The notes: generated by a model from the sequence alone, not told the origin. 37,143 nt of DNA from Halocafeteria seosinensis (GCA_001687465.1 LVLI01000349.1:1-37143); one strand, 5' to 3'; shown: positions 1 to 10,893, counted from the stretch's first letter. A program made the numbers and translations.

Positions 1-733
1 ACACAAGCCCATTGGAACCCTCATACTAAGATCCAATGTGTCTCACTCGGAGAAATTCCCTCCGTGCCAAAACAGGCTGGGTCAAGGTGATGCTGTCCCG
101 GTCGTCTGGCTGGGTCAACCTGATGATTATTGGGGTGCAATTTGGCGGTCAACATGGTCCGCCTGGGGTCAAGCGCTACCTCTGGGGTCATGCTCCGAAA
201 TGCCGCTTTGCATTAATATTCACGCTCTTTGGACAAAGTCATTCGAGGCCTCGTACTGTCATCCAATGTATTTGAGTAGCAGATAGTGCACCCATGGTAA
301 CGAGGTTGGGTCAAGGTGATGTTCCCCAGGCCGCGGCGGGGTCAAGGTGATGAACCCCCCATGCAGCATACTTCATACGACATGCTCCAGCAATTCATTT
401 TACAAGCAAACATAATTAGCATTATAAAACATATTCAATAAGGTATACTAAAGCAATACGCGCCCATCAATGCTGTGTGCGGGTCCCGCCCAGGCTTGGC
501 GGGTGGTGCGGGTGGGTCAACCTGATGATTAAGGCGTTTAGCCCTGGTTACAGAGGCTCAGGCAAGCTCCTTCTTGAGGAGACAACCATAAGATTGAGCT
601 TCACTATACCTATACTTGCAGGTGCTACTCCCGAGAAGCACATTTTATGTATGCGTGTACTGAGACGCCGACGGTAAATTCGTTTACTAACAGTATGTGT
701 CATTTTCATCAACAGTCTAACTACAGTATGTGC
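1..733. other. Gene-free left flank with a degenerate repeat family
   Basis: I see no convincing coding exon here; the short open frames overlap one another and match no family. The stretch carries five copies of a short degenerate element (listed separately) in locally GC-rich patches. An AT-rich segment at about 390-460 contains no feature I can identify. It lies downstream of the RPN5 stop codon, so part of it is probably RPN5 3' flank. Confidence 0.6.
78..530. repeat. Five-copy degenerate element TGGGTCAASSTGATG
   Basis: Copies lie at 78-92, 111-128, 307-321, 337-352 and 513-530. Three read GGTCAAGGTGATG. Two read TGGGTCAACCTGATGATT and are identical to each other over 18 bases although 400 bp apart. 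The two subtypes differ by GG versus CC at the centre. Related pieces (ggtcaacatgg, gggtcaagcgc) lie at about 145-175. It could be a decayed minisatellite or a cluster of protein-binding sites; the sequence alone does not decide. Confidence 0.65.
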
Positions 734-2358
734 TCAAGTGGAAATCCCATGTACCATGTTTTCTCTATGTATCAGGTGGCTTGTTCGCTCAACCAGATGC
801 AACAGGCGCGAGACGTCGCCGGACCATTCGCTGAGTATCTCAGTCGAAGGCTTCGGCCGTTCAAAGCTGACAATAGAACTCGGTCGGTCAATCTTTGCGT
901 ATATCCGCGCACATGGATCCTGGTTAGCTTCTTTGTCGCTCACCATCCGTGCGATAGAAGATTCCACTTCCTGAGCATCGAGGAAAAGCAGTTGACATAG
1001 TCGATCAATCTTCACGCGCTTAAAGTAACCAGCCACAATACGGATGTTCTGCAAAATTTAGCGGTAGTTATTGTCGACGGGCATCTAGACAAACTCGAGT
1101 AGACCAAACCGGACTTACATGCTCTATTACTCGTCTGCGTAGAATATCAAACCAGTAATTTTCTTTGTCTTTAACAAAAATTGCATGTTTCGAAAAGGTA
1201 TTCTTCCTGTTTTCAGCTAAAGGCCACATAATGATCTCTGGAGTGTTGAAAGCGACGAGGAAGTCATGGTAGATGGGAAGTCCATCCCGAACATGTTTGT
1301 TTTGAAGTAGCTGCTTGATACTTGTTTGGCTCTCAGTCCTAAAAGGTGCCATTAACAAATAGAGAATCGCATAGGACAAATAGTCACGTCTCTTGGCTGC
1401 AACCTTGGATACTGTCTTGGTTTTGTACATCTCGTAGTAGTCCTCGAACAAAGCATAAGCGTCTTTTGAATGTGTGTGGTACTGAACCAAGTGCTCGTAA
1501 TACGTCAGCTTAATATCCTCCATATCTTTCGATTGGATGCTTTTCTTGTTAACTTTGTTAGCGATCATTCCCATGCGAATATAATCTTTCTGTGCCAGGG
1601 TCAAGCGCATCTGCTCAAGCAGGAACTGAGCCTTCTCACGCTTTTCCATGGCACCAAAGGTTTCTACCTGCACTTCCTGTAATACTCTCGATGCCTCATC
1701 AATGTTGCCTTCGCTCTCTCGTATATCTGCTAGCTGCTTGGTAAGTCTCGCTCGCTCGACTTCCACGTAGATCTTCCCTTCAGAAATGTTCCTCAGAGTG
1801 TCAATAAGTTGCACTCGGTCAGCCATATTCTGGTACTGTTCTGTGTATTCCATAGCTTTCTGTACAATCGCAGTAATGACGCGACTGTATTGTGACCGCC
1901 GCTTTGCCAGCATTTGCAAGTTGTCACACAAGGTATTGAGAGAACCATGCCGGTAGCTCAGCTGGACAATGGCCTCAGCACAGCGTACAGTCGTGGCTGA
2001 GTCGCCCGCCTGCAGGCAAGACAAACGCAAACATAAGGTAAAAGGTTGTGCAAGATATTCCCCCGTGGTACCAATGGGACTAAATAAGCACAAAAACACG
2101 ACATACAAGTCTGGATTTCTTTTCAATTCCCAAAAGGGTTTGCACAGCATCGTCCAAATTGCCTGCCGCCGCTTTTTCCGAACATTGGGGGATCACCTCA
2201 TCGGCAGTCTTTGAGAAATCCTCCTTCTTCTCTGAACTACCACTGGTTTGGAGCGCTGGAAGGCCTTGGACAAGGGATTTTCCCTCTTTTTCCCCTCCAC
2301 CATCGCCCCCAGCAGCAGCTCCCGAGGAGCTCGATTTTTTGTTGTCTTCCTCACTCAT
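734..2358 (-). CDS. RPN5: 26S proteasome regulatory subunit RPN5 (PSMD12-like), three exons
   Basis: Exons are 2107-2358, 1119-2009 and 734-1048, giving 485 residues; introns of 97 and 70 bp are GT-AG and both phase 0. RPN5 is a PCI-domain scaffold of the proteasome lid. The helical-repeat region contains a stretch with LIDTLRNISEGKIYVEVE and the RARLTK block typical of the family. The PCI winged helix spans the exon 2/3 junction at about residue 381, where RRRVIEH joins NIRIVAGYFKRV. The C-terminal HLIHRENMVHGI also fits. The first 65 residues are a low-complexity Ser/Gly/Glu/Lys tail. The protein is slightly longer than the human homologue (about 456). The start is the first ATG of the reading frame. 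Confidence 0.95.
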
Positions 2359-2729
2359 TTCTCGCTAGTTTATGTATTGAGACAACACTGATACTATCGT
2401 TGATGAAATAGATGTTACAAACTTGCAATCAGACCGTCAATAAACCCCCACAAAACACGCCGAAAAAGACACCTCTCAAGTGCGGAAAACAGGAAGAGCA
2501 ATCCTTGGGAATTGCTCGGGATCAACAAGAAGTTACCCTTTCCCCACCATTGGGCTGTATGGTATTTTGTAACATCTGTTGAAATAACATGATTAGTGTA
2601 AACGTTGTTTGAGCAGAATCATGTATTGGAACAAGACTTGTGGACAGTGGTACAAGTACAAGTTGCACCACAACAAAGCGTGAAGCGAAAGGGGGCAATG
2701 TTCAGTGATGATGATGCCATAGACAGGTT
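2359..2729. other. RPN5 upstream region
   Basis: This 371 bp gap lies between the RPN5 start and the stop of the next minus-strand gene. It presumably holds the RPN5 promoter and the 3' end of the neighbour. I see no TATA box or repeated motif that I would defend. Confidence 0.4.
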
Positions 2730-3067
2730 TTATTTTGCGCTAAAGACTTGATAAATCTTCATGTAGTCCGGGTCATTACGGCTATCGTGGAGGAAATACG
2801 CCGTCCACTCGACCACCGAAGTGGCAACAACAGGACGCCAAGAGCATCGTTAACAAGACACGATCGACCAGAGGCACGGCATTTTAGATGCACATTAGTG
2901 AGGCGCTTTCTCATGCGTATGATTGCTAACCTTCCTTTCTTGTTACTGCTTACTACCGGTCCGTAGTACCAGAATAATTTCCCTGTGAAGACAGCGTACC
3001 AAACTTCAACGAGAGTCCATCTAACGGCCACGTTAGGAATTTCGGCTTTAGAAATGTCCCTTGCCAT
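2730..3067 (-). CDS. Small single-pass membrane protein, two exons (hypothetical)
   Basis: Exons 2954-3067 and 2730-2807 give 63 residues. The donor after codon 38 is gtaagc; the acceptor at 2808-2809 is preceded by a pyrimidine-rich stretch and a gttaac-like branch site. Both ends are phase 0. Exon 1 has a hydrophobic aromatic stretch (LVEVWYAVFTGKLFWYYGPV); exon 2 continues with WTAYFLHDSRNDPDYMKIYQ and ends FSAK. It looks like one membrane helix with a short polar tail, the size and style of small mitochondrial inner-membrane subunits, but I cannot assign a family. In-frame ATGs at 3076 and 3085 are alternative starts. Its start is only about 80 bp from that of the divergent PKA regulatory gene, so the two must share a promoter region. 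Confidence 0.55.
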
Positions 3068-3146
3068 TAGTGTCATTAGCAGCAAATGTATGCGTACTGC
3101 GGTATATGTTGACGGCTTTCAGTCAGATTCTCCGAGGAAAGGAGAC

Positions 3147-4984
3147 ATGGAGCAATTAAGCAAAGAGCACCCCAACCTTCAATCGGCGGTCCTATACGCG
3201 CTCGAAGAAACAGCGCGGACGCTCTATCCCAAGAATGCACCGCAGCCCGTACATGGAGATTCCGGGAAGATAGATGAGGAGAGCGTGCCCTCGATGAAGC
3301 CAGGAGCAGATATCTTTGAGGAAGATGAGGAGGAGGAGGAACAGTATGAGACGAAGGAGCAGCGACAACGCACACAGGCTTTACGATTTTTTGCCAACAA
3401 ACTATTGGAACATAAGCGAGCGCATGGATATGGGGTGGCGCAATACGACACAGAACGTGACCGTGACATGTTAGCGAGAAGGCCGAGGCAACAAAGCAAA
3501 CGCAGATCGTCTGTGGATGCTACTTTAGTCGGTATACAAGACGATCAGGGCGAGGGACCAACAACGTGAGTGGCTTCACGCCGTAATGCCTACAGAGCAG
3601 GTGCTTACTTTTCATTCTGCTTATGTCGAATGCAGCGCCCGATCAACAGAAGCTTCCGAACAGGATATGTCCGCGAGAGATACGAAAAATGAGGAGGACG
3701 AGGAAAATACGAGGATGAGAGCTCAAAGAGTTACACGCCGACAGGTACGAAGGTCTTCATTGGTAACCTGCAGCCTCTAACAAAGGAGTTCAATGGCTTG
3801 ATTGATACAGAATGTCTTTGCCGAGGCTGTCGAGGTGGATCCAGACTTTGAACCTCCGGTCATATCGAAGAGTGAAGAAGAGAAGACCGAAATTAGGCGG
3901 ATATTTGAGTCCAATATATTGTTTTCAGTACGTTGCCGTGTCAAGCGGTTACCTTGATCAATCAGCTGTGGAGTGATGTTCTACAGAGCTGTGACGAGGA
4001 TCAAAAAGAAATATTGGTGGACGCCATGGCGTTGCGGCAGTTTCAGTCCGGTGAGACCATCATTCAGCAAGGTATGCAGTTCCAAACTCGCAGATGCTGA
4101 GGATTGATTGGGCACTAATTTTAATGTCCTTCTTCAGGAGAAATGGGAGATTACTTCTACATTTTAGCAAGTGGAACATGTGACATTTATAAGGATGGTA
4201 CACTCGTTCTGCAAGTATCCGAAGGAATGGGTTTCGGAGAGTTAGCTCTATTGTATGATTCTCCAAGAGCTGCGACAGTAGTTGCGACTTCAGAAGGCAG
4301 TGTATGTGCTTCATAACTCATTCGCATAGCCAAGGTTGACTAAGTTCACACGCACTTTCGATTTCTGCAGGCGTGGTCGATTGACAGAATGACGTTTAAA
4401 CAGGTGATGATGGGCACTACGCTTCAAAAGAGAAACAAGTATCTCACTTTTCTCAAGGAAGTTCCGATCCTTTCTACACTAACCGAAGATGAGCTTAGAA
4501 GCCTGGCAGATGCTGTTCTACCTCAGAAGTTTGCGGAAGGAGAACACGTTGTGGAAGAAGGCACCGGAGATGCAGACCGGTTTTATATTGTGGAACGGGT
4601 AAGTCCGGTCGGACAGACAATGCTTATGTCTCTCGGGTAAATAGAAGTGTTTTCACGCAGGGTGAGTTAAAAGGAACAAAGAAAAATATGCCTTACGAAG
4701 TTTGCCCTCGATTAACCTCTGGTAGCTATTTTGGTGAGCGCGCCCTTTTGAAGGATGAGCCTCGTGCTGCTACAATTAGTGCCGTCAAGGAATCTAGTTG
4801 TCTGGCGATTGACCGAGCCGCGTTTGTTCGTTTGCTGGGCCCTATACGGAAGTTACTTGCAAGAAACATGGAACTGTATGAGAGGTATATGAAACAGGAG
4901 TCGGCTCGACAAGAATCATCTGGTCGGCAGGGGTCAGCACGAGACGACTCTTCCAGGCAAAGTTCGGCCAGATCCATGCATTGA
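3147..4984 (+). CDS. cAMP-dependent protein kinase regulatory subunit, seven exons
   Basis: Exons are 3147-3565, 3636-3744, 3811-3927, 3987-4071, 4138-4301, 4371-4598 and 4661-4984, giving 481 residues with introns of 59-70 bp. It inhibits the PKA catalytic subunit until cAMP binds. Two cyclic-nucleotide-binding domains follow one another. Their phosphate-binding cassettes are FGELALLYDSPRAATV (about 276-291, Arg287) and FGERALLKDEPRAATI (about 398-413, Arg409), both with the Glu and Arg needed to hold cAMP. The inhibitor site is RRQNVFAEAV at about 174, with Asn at the phospho-acceptor position, so it is a pseudosubstrate (RI-like). A second basic site, KRRSSVDA, lies at about 118-125. No clear dimerisation/docking helix is seen at the N-terminus. 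The last 35 residues are a Ser/Arg/Gln-rich tail. In-frame ATGs further upstream exist; 3147 is preferred because the upstream gene starts at 3067. Confidence 0.93.
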
Positions 4985-5265
4985 AAAGTATGTAGCTGAG
5001 AACGTGAGTTGCTCAGACAAGGATCCAGCAACAGTGTCCGTTTAACCCCAGCCAATCAGTATGTTGATTGCAAACACTTTAGTTCTCCCAGTCCGAGTTC
5101 AAAGCGCCCATAATACACATCGGTGTAAAAACTTCAAACGCAACAGTATGTAGTTCCACGTTGGCAGTGAACTTCCAACTTCCGCAAAAAAAAAAAAAAC
5201 TCGAATTGTTTTCTGAGCTGTTAAATCTTGGAGCTTCGTTTGAGTGACAAATTGTGTCAAAGGAT

Positions 5266-5351
5266 TCCACGCGGCGTGGACCACGCCTGCCAGGCGGACC
5301 TGAGGGCCTGAGGGCCTGAGGCGGCCAGTGACTGGCAGTGAGGCCGCCTGG
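5266..5351. promoter_or_regulatory. Cluster of short odd-length palindromes upstream of cathepsin B
   Basis: Three perfect inverted repeats, each with a one-base centre, occur within 75 bp: TCCACGC-G-GCGTGGA at 5266-5280, CGCCTG-C-CAGGCG at 5284-5296, and GCCAGT-G-ACTGGC at 5324-5336. The last sits inside a larger pair of 8 bp arms, AGGCGGCC at 5319-5326 and GGCCGCCT at 5342-5349. A 9 bp tandem repeat (ggcctgagg type) lies between them. The patch is much more GC-rich than its surroundings. It may be a set of dimeric factor-binding sites or a folded element in the 5' region. Confidence 0.5.
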
Positions 5352-5375
5352 ATAATCAGGCTGGATTTGTGAGCT

Positions 5376-5389
5376 ACTTCAACTTCAAC
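5376..5389 (+). promoter_or_regulatory. TTCAAC direct dimer, promoter element candidate (copy 1)
   Basis: ACTTCAACTTCAAC begins 173 bp upstream of the cathepsin B start codon. The same 14-mer recurs at 10670 and 15869, with a variant at 14391, always in an intergenic gap. Confidence 0.5.
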
Positions 5390-5548
5390 CTTAGGCTGCG
5401 GCGGCAGTGCGGCCGCATTCCGTCCAGATTTCCTCGTTCGGTTCGGTTTGATTACGTTGTCATTCCGCCCAAGAGTTTCGTTTGGGATTTGTTTTATTAT
5501 CAATTGAAGCTTTACTAGAGGCTTTAGTGCTGATTATAACACTGCGAA

Positions 5549-6985
5549 ATGTGGACAATTGCGCGTGTATTTGCCCTGGCGGCAGTCTTCGCCTCCGTGG
5601 CTCAGGCGAGTGATAGTGAGCCTGCACAGCACAGGGTTAGTATTTCATTCATTGTCCACTTTTATGTCTCTCGTTTGTTAGAATCATAAGGTTCAGTGGG
5701 AGCTCATGTAGGGCATGTAGAAGGGGTTCTTTGTAGCGGGAGGTTCCTAGGATTCGCTGTCCCCTCTCCCTTTGAATTCCCCTTTATACCTTTTTTGTAA
5801 AAATTTACCCCTGTTTTCCGCGCGGAGATTGACATGTTTGTGCCTTTCGTGGCCTTTTACAGAACATTATCGACCATGTGAACCGCAAATATGCCGCTGG
5901 ACTGACCACTTGGCAAGCGGATTACAACCTGAAATTCGCTCGTGCTTCCGTCGGCGAGGCAAAGCGGCTTATGGGAACCAAAATGGAGGGTCAAGAGGTC
6001 CGAAATGCCTTGAATCGTCTTAACACCCGTGAAGAACCACCTCTACGTGATCTCCCCACCAACTTCGATTCCCGCAAGAACTGGCCAGAGTGCAGCAAAG
6101 TGATTGGCAACATCCGCGACCAGGCTGACTGCGGAAGCTGCTGGGCCTTTGGAAGCACTGAAGCTTTCAATGACAGAAAATGCATCAGCACTCAGGGTGC
6201 AGTGACTGTTCCCTTTTCCACCCAGGATACCACCTCATGCTGCAACATGTTTGGTGGGTGCTTCGGATCCAGTGGATGCAACGGTGGAATCCCCGCCGAA
6301 GCTTGGAGCTATTTCGTGAACACCGGTGTCGTGACTGGTGGTGGTTACGAGGATAATGGAAAGGGAGACACTTGCTACCCCTACCAGCTTCCCAAATGCA
6401 ATCACCATGTCAACGGACCGTACCCGAACGTAAGCGCTTCTACGATAGTGACGCAAGGGTATAGTGTCAATTACGTAACTACGTGATTCTCTATTGCAGT
6501 GCACTGGAGAAGGCCCTACCCCGTCTTGCCCGAACCCCAAGAAATGCCCCAACTCCGGGTATTCCACCTCGTGGAGCAACGACAAACACTATGCTTCCAG
6601 CAGCTATGGATTTAACAGTGTTCAGCAGATAATGAGTGATATCCAGCAATATGGACCCGTTACTGCCGCATTCACTGTATACCAGGACTTCCTCTCGTAC
6701 AAGAGCGGTGTCTACAAACACGAAACCGGACAAGCTCTCGGTGGACATGCCATCAAAGTCCTTGGCTGGGGTGAAGAAAACGGAACACCTTACTGGTATG
6801 TATTGTTTTCTTATTCAGTGTAGGCATACTCATTTTGACGTTCATCTTGTGTGAATATTTTTTGGTTGAGCAGGTTGGTTGCAAATTCTTGGAACAAGTA
6901 CTGGGGTGACAACGGTTATTTCAAGATCCTCCGGGGACAAAATGAGTGCGGTATAGAAAGTCAGATGGTTGCCGGCAAGGCATAA
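5549..6985 (+). CDS. Cathepsin B-like cysteine protease (C1A), four exons
   Basis: Exons are 5549-5635, 5863-6429, 6500-6795 and 6874-6985, giving 353 residues. The first intron is 227 bp, long for this window. A signal peptide of about 20 residues is encoded by exon 1, followed by a propeptide. The mature enzyme starts near [14 protein letters not shown]. Catalytic Cys122 lies in [12 protein letters not shown], His301 in [11 protein letters not shown] and Asn321 in [14 protein letters not shown]. The occluding-loop His-His pair (residues 210-211, in CNHHVNG), which gives cathepsin B its dipeptidyl-carboxypeptidase activity, is present. Expected location is lysosome/vacuole or secretion. All active-site residues are intact, so the protein should be functional. 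It is convergent with the GH31 gene, 161 bp away. Confidence 0.95.
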
Positions 6986-7146
6986 TTTGTCTTGAGGAAT
7001 GATCAATATTTCAATGTCTCGAGTGTGCACTCTTACTGACGGTAGAACTGAGTACGCAGTGCTGCATAATATTTGACATTATACTGTTCTTCTCTCCCCA
7101 CTATGTTTATTGCGAAAGAAAAAACATAGCCTTAGTCGTAGTGCCT

Positions 7147-10100
7147 TTACGCATATTCTATCAAGAACTGTCGAGAAGAGGAAGAAGCTGTATTCCCGAC
7201 TCGCAACCATACAACTCCGTTTTGATCAGTGGCATCTCCCCAACAAGTACTCGGAGATGTTTTGTTTGCCTCGTGTGTCCACAACAAATCTTCGTACGAA
7301 ACCTTCGGCAACTCACTACCAGATCCTGAGTAGACGTTTACCGGCTTGCGCGAGCTCTCCGAAACGGGCAGGATAACCTGAAGGATGGTCGTTCGGGCGT
7401 TTGCATATGGATCCTCTAAATCGAGAGTAAAGTTGGTGGTTTTCAAACCGTTTGTACCGGAAGAAAACCTAACGCGAACGCCATCCCAAGAAGTACCCTG
7501 ACCAATGATATTGTCTCGACTTCCACGTTCATTCGCGAAAATCCATACATGGGAAATATTCCGCAGGTCATCAAACCCAACGACGCTACCCTGAAACGAT
7601 GGTTGGGAGTCTTCCACGGAGGGAGGCTTCGGAGGTGAATGTGACGTGACAAGTGTGTCCACAGCAGGATCGGCTGTGAAGATTACCGACCCCGGTACGA
7701 CAAATAGCGGGATCTGCTCAAGCGGCGCGGGTACAGAACGCCACTGCCCTCCTGAAATTAGTTTTCCAGCTGTAAACCGGAAACGTCCGCTACTGTTGTC
7801 AAAGATTGCCATATCGTTAAAATTGAACCAAGAAACACTCTTTGGTAGATACACTTTCAATGAAGTTGTATTGGGACTTAGCACAGGGGCAACCAAGAAA
7901 GAGTTCCCAAACATCCACTGGTACTCCAGTCCAGCTGCAACATCATCCGCAGGGAAATGGAGCACAGGGTGTCTCATCAAAGGCAAGCCGCTGTCTTGGT
8001 TGGTGTGAGCGGCTGAATAGATATACGGGAAGAGAGCAGTCCTCAACTTTGCGAACTTTCTCCAAATGAAAGATCCTTCCTCAGTGTCGTGAATCGTGGA
8101 TTTCGGTGCCCCAAATAGCGAAGTTCCCCCACCCTGTACATGCATCGTTCCACTAAATGCTCCGACTTGTGCCCACCTTATCCAAAGCTGGGCTGATGGA
8201 GGTTCTATCCACAGGAATCCACCAATATCCGACCCTGTGTACGCGACGCCCGAGAGGCCCAAATTAAGCATCGCTGAAACTTGCGCTGGTAGTCCCGAGT
8301 GATGGGTCCAGTCGCTGCTTGGATCACCGGTCCAGTGGGAATATTGTGTTGTTTGTGTACCAGAGTACCCACTTCGAACATAGTAGAAGTAGTTCGGACC
8401 GTAATAGTACCCTTGGGACATTCGCTCTTCCCTTGGCTGAAGAGCATCGAAGAAATCCCATGCTGCCTTTTGGTATACCAACGGGTAGGCATTGTGCATT
8501 TCTTCACCTGTCAGGCCGTTTGCAAACGAGGTATTTGGGTCAACATATTCACCGTAATCGTACATCCATCCACCATATCCTAAATCAATGCCTTCTTGAA
8601 ACTGCTGTTGAAACCACGAGACTGCTTCGGGGTTTGTGAGATCTAGCAGACCACAGTAAAACGGGTTTGGTCCCGCCCCCTTGTAAACAAATAAATAAGT
8701 GTCATTTGGGCCGACGTCGCCTCCCGTTCCTCGGAAACCGTTTTTCCCATGTTCAGTGTTGGGAGTTCTCCACTTTACAAGGTAACCATTCTTAAGTGTA
8801 TGGTTGAACGCCTCACCGTAAGTAGTATCAATCATGCTGTTGTAATACGATACCGTCTTGTAGCCCATTGATGCATACCAGGCATTCCTTCTCTTTATTT
8901 CGGCTTCCTTCCCTCGCTGATCACCGTCAGGAAAGAAATGCACAGGGTCAATCGCAACGGAGGAAGGTATATCACGCTCTCTAAAGATTGCTGCGGCTTT
9001 GGTTTGGTTACTAATTCCAGGAAGCTCGTGGCCGAATTGGTTCCATGGTCCAAACATCAGGGGTGGAGGAATAAGGGCCCTTCCTTTTCCAGGAACAGGC
9101 CCACTGCTGGACCTACTCAATTTCGGCTGTCGAAGATGCCCGTGCGAAGGTCGATCTGTGGAGGCTGGATCAATTACAAAATTCAAGTTGGAAAATATGC
9201 TTAACGTTCGAGCGGGCTCCTCTCCAAAAATAAACACTAAACGCGAAGTGGTGTTTTCCACAGTAATTGTGTACCCATTTCCCTTGGCCGTCGTTGGTTG
9301 ATCCTCGTGCACGTAGTCATTTCCCGTTATTAGACTACTTGAACCGGCCCCTAAGTCCCAATCTGTACGATATGTTGTATTGGCAAACACCCCGTAGCTA
9401 TAGCCCCGAGTTCGTCTAGCTAGGAGCCACGGCATTGGCGCGTAAGTAGATTCTGACCCTTTCGGCAACCGTAGCTCGGTTCCGAAACCCCATCCTCCGT
9501 CCTCCGTCCAACAGTACAGCTTTTTCCCACGTTGATCAATAGTGTTAAACCGCTCTCCAAAACCGTAGTACGCTGCAGTATGCGCACGTTACAGGTTAGA
9601 CATGCAAATATGTGTGCTTCTTCACTTTGTAACTCACCCTCTGCCTCACCATTGGAACCATCCATAGCCGAGAACCCGATACTTAGACGATTAATCCTAA
9701 CATCATTCGCAATGGCTCTGCCATCTTGTTCTACAACTTCTAAGTCGGCGAACAGAACCTCCTCCTCGTTGCCGCCACTGAATACCAATTGAAACGACAA
9801 TCCCGGGACTGTACTCTTGTACGTGACTTTAAGTGTGTCTTTTCCCTGCAAAAGATGTAGGGCTCTTTTTCACTATCGGCTTCTCACTGGAATGTAGAGT
9901 AGAGTTTTCAATTACGTACACTGTTGACATCCGCTAGTCCATCCGCGAAAAAAGTACGATTATCGCTTCCAAGACGAAACGCCCATCCTTCGTAGATATA
10001 TCTGCTGAGGTAGGCTCCATCCCAGACCGATGCTTGGACGCTGTACGATACGAAAAACCGACAAGTTAACAATGTAAACAGCCCTTCCAGATTGTATCGA

Positions 10101-10397
10101 ACGAAGAGTAATTTCCACTTACCTCCCCCATGTCTCCTTTCCTGGAGGCTGATGGAGCAACGTTGCCCCAGTGGTGGCGTTAGTGATTCCAATTGTCGAA
10201 TCATTCATCACCTGAACTATCACCTTGCCGAATTGTTTCGAAGCTATGGAATCCAACCTATTTGCCTCAACAAAGCTGTATGGCCTCATACAAAGACATA
10301 ATAGCACGCTGAATGCCCCCAGCCAATCACGGGACTTTCTCTTGTCCCTCCTTCCAAGGGCCTTCTGCGGTATGCCCATGCCTCGGGAACGTTCCAT
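7147..10397 (-). CDS. Glycoside hydrolase family 31 enzyme, secretory, four exons
   Basis: Exons are 10123-10397, 9920-10040, 9638-9845 and 7147-9572, giving 1009 residues. The N-terminus has a basic stretch, then a hydrophobic segment (DWLGAFSVLLCLCM), so it is a signal anchor or long signal peptide. The GH31 N-terminal beta domain carries YYGFGERFNTIDQRGK (about 203-218). The barrel has GGWMYDYGEYVDP with the expected nucleophile Asp at about 540, HWTGDPSSDW with the acid/base Asp at about 618, and TGSDIGGF at about 648-655. The nucleophile motif is DYGE, not the DMNE of typical alpha-glucosidases; it resembles the branch that includes bacterial YicI/YihQ-like enzymes. Substrate cannot be read from this; alpha-glucosidase is the default guess. 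Another in-frame ATG at 10403 could be the start. Confidence 0.88.
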
Positions 10398-10403
10398 AAC
10401 CAT

Positions 10404-10893
10404 TGCAGTTCTATTCGTAAGAGACTCGAATGCGTATTGGGACACTAAATGCGTCTCAAATGGAGGTATTGAGAGGTGTATGCGGTCAAACTCCGCACTC
10501 CGTAAATGAATGCTATAGCCCCTTCCAGGACTCCTTTGCAGCTGGAACAGCCAGTGCACTCCCCGGCAAATAGAGAGGAATAGATGCAGAGACTCCCGCG
10601 TCAGGGGGGAAGCAGAGAATCCTTGCACCAAGTACACAATATCCGCCTTCGCACCGCGATCCTGAGATCACTTCAACTTCAACTTGAAGAGTCCAATATT
10701 TGTTTGTCGTGTTGGATGTTTTCAACAAATTTGCCACGCTGCTGTTCGCAAGAGAGGCCTGTTGCGCCTAGTACAGACGATATACTGGATGATTTGTGGC
10801 ATTTGGACCGAGGTAGAGGGTGATAGTTTCTGCATAACCCGTCAGAATTGGAGACTTTATTTGATATCGGCGCCCCTGAAGGAGTAACTGAGA
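10404..10893. other. Divergent promoter region, GH31 / GPR107-like
   Basis: The gap of about 490 bp between two divergently transcribed genes holds the TTCAAC dimer at 10670-10683. The minus-strand open frame here has no recognisable continuation of the GH31 protein and is treated as non-coding, although an upstream GH31 exon cannot be excluded. Confidence 0.5.
10670..10683 (+). promoter_or_regulatory. TTCAAC direct dimer, promoter element candidate (copy 2)
   Basis: ACTTCAACTTCAAC, followed at once by ttgaag so that the block partly folds back on itself. It begins 224 bp upstream of the GPR107-like start and about 270 bp from the divergent GH31 start. Confidence 0.5.

Larger units (their letters stand above)
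4985..5548. other. PKA-R / cathepsin B intergenic region
   Basis: This 564 bp gap contains an A-run at about 5185-5199, a GC-rich patch with several short palindromes (5266-5351) and the TTCAAC dimer at 5376-5389. I see no coding exon; the antisense open frame across it has no family resemblance and reads through the repeat motif. Confidence 0.6.

Noticed and set aside
78-530. CRISPR array or tRNA-like repeats at the left edge
   Set aside because: Spacing is irregular, copies are degenerate, and the genome is clearly eukaryotic; no tRNA fold is visible.
5099-5503. 134-codon minus-strand open frame upstream of cathepsin B
   Set aside because: It crosses the palindromes, the A-run and the TTCAAC dimer, has low-complexity stretches caused by them, and matches no family.
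7147-10397. Calling the GH31 gene a sulfoquinovosidase
   Set aside because: Only the DYGE-type nucleophile motif suggests it. I could not identify the Arg/Trp residues that would bind the sulfonate group.
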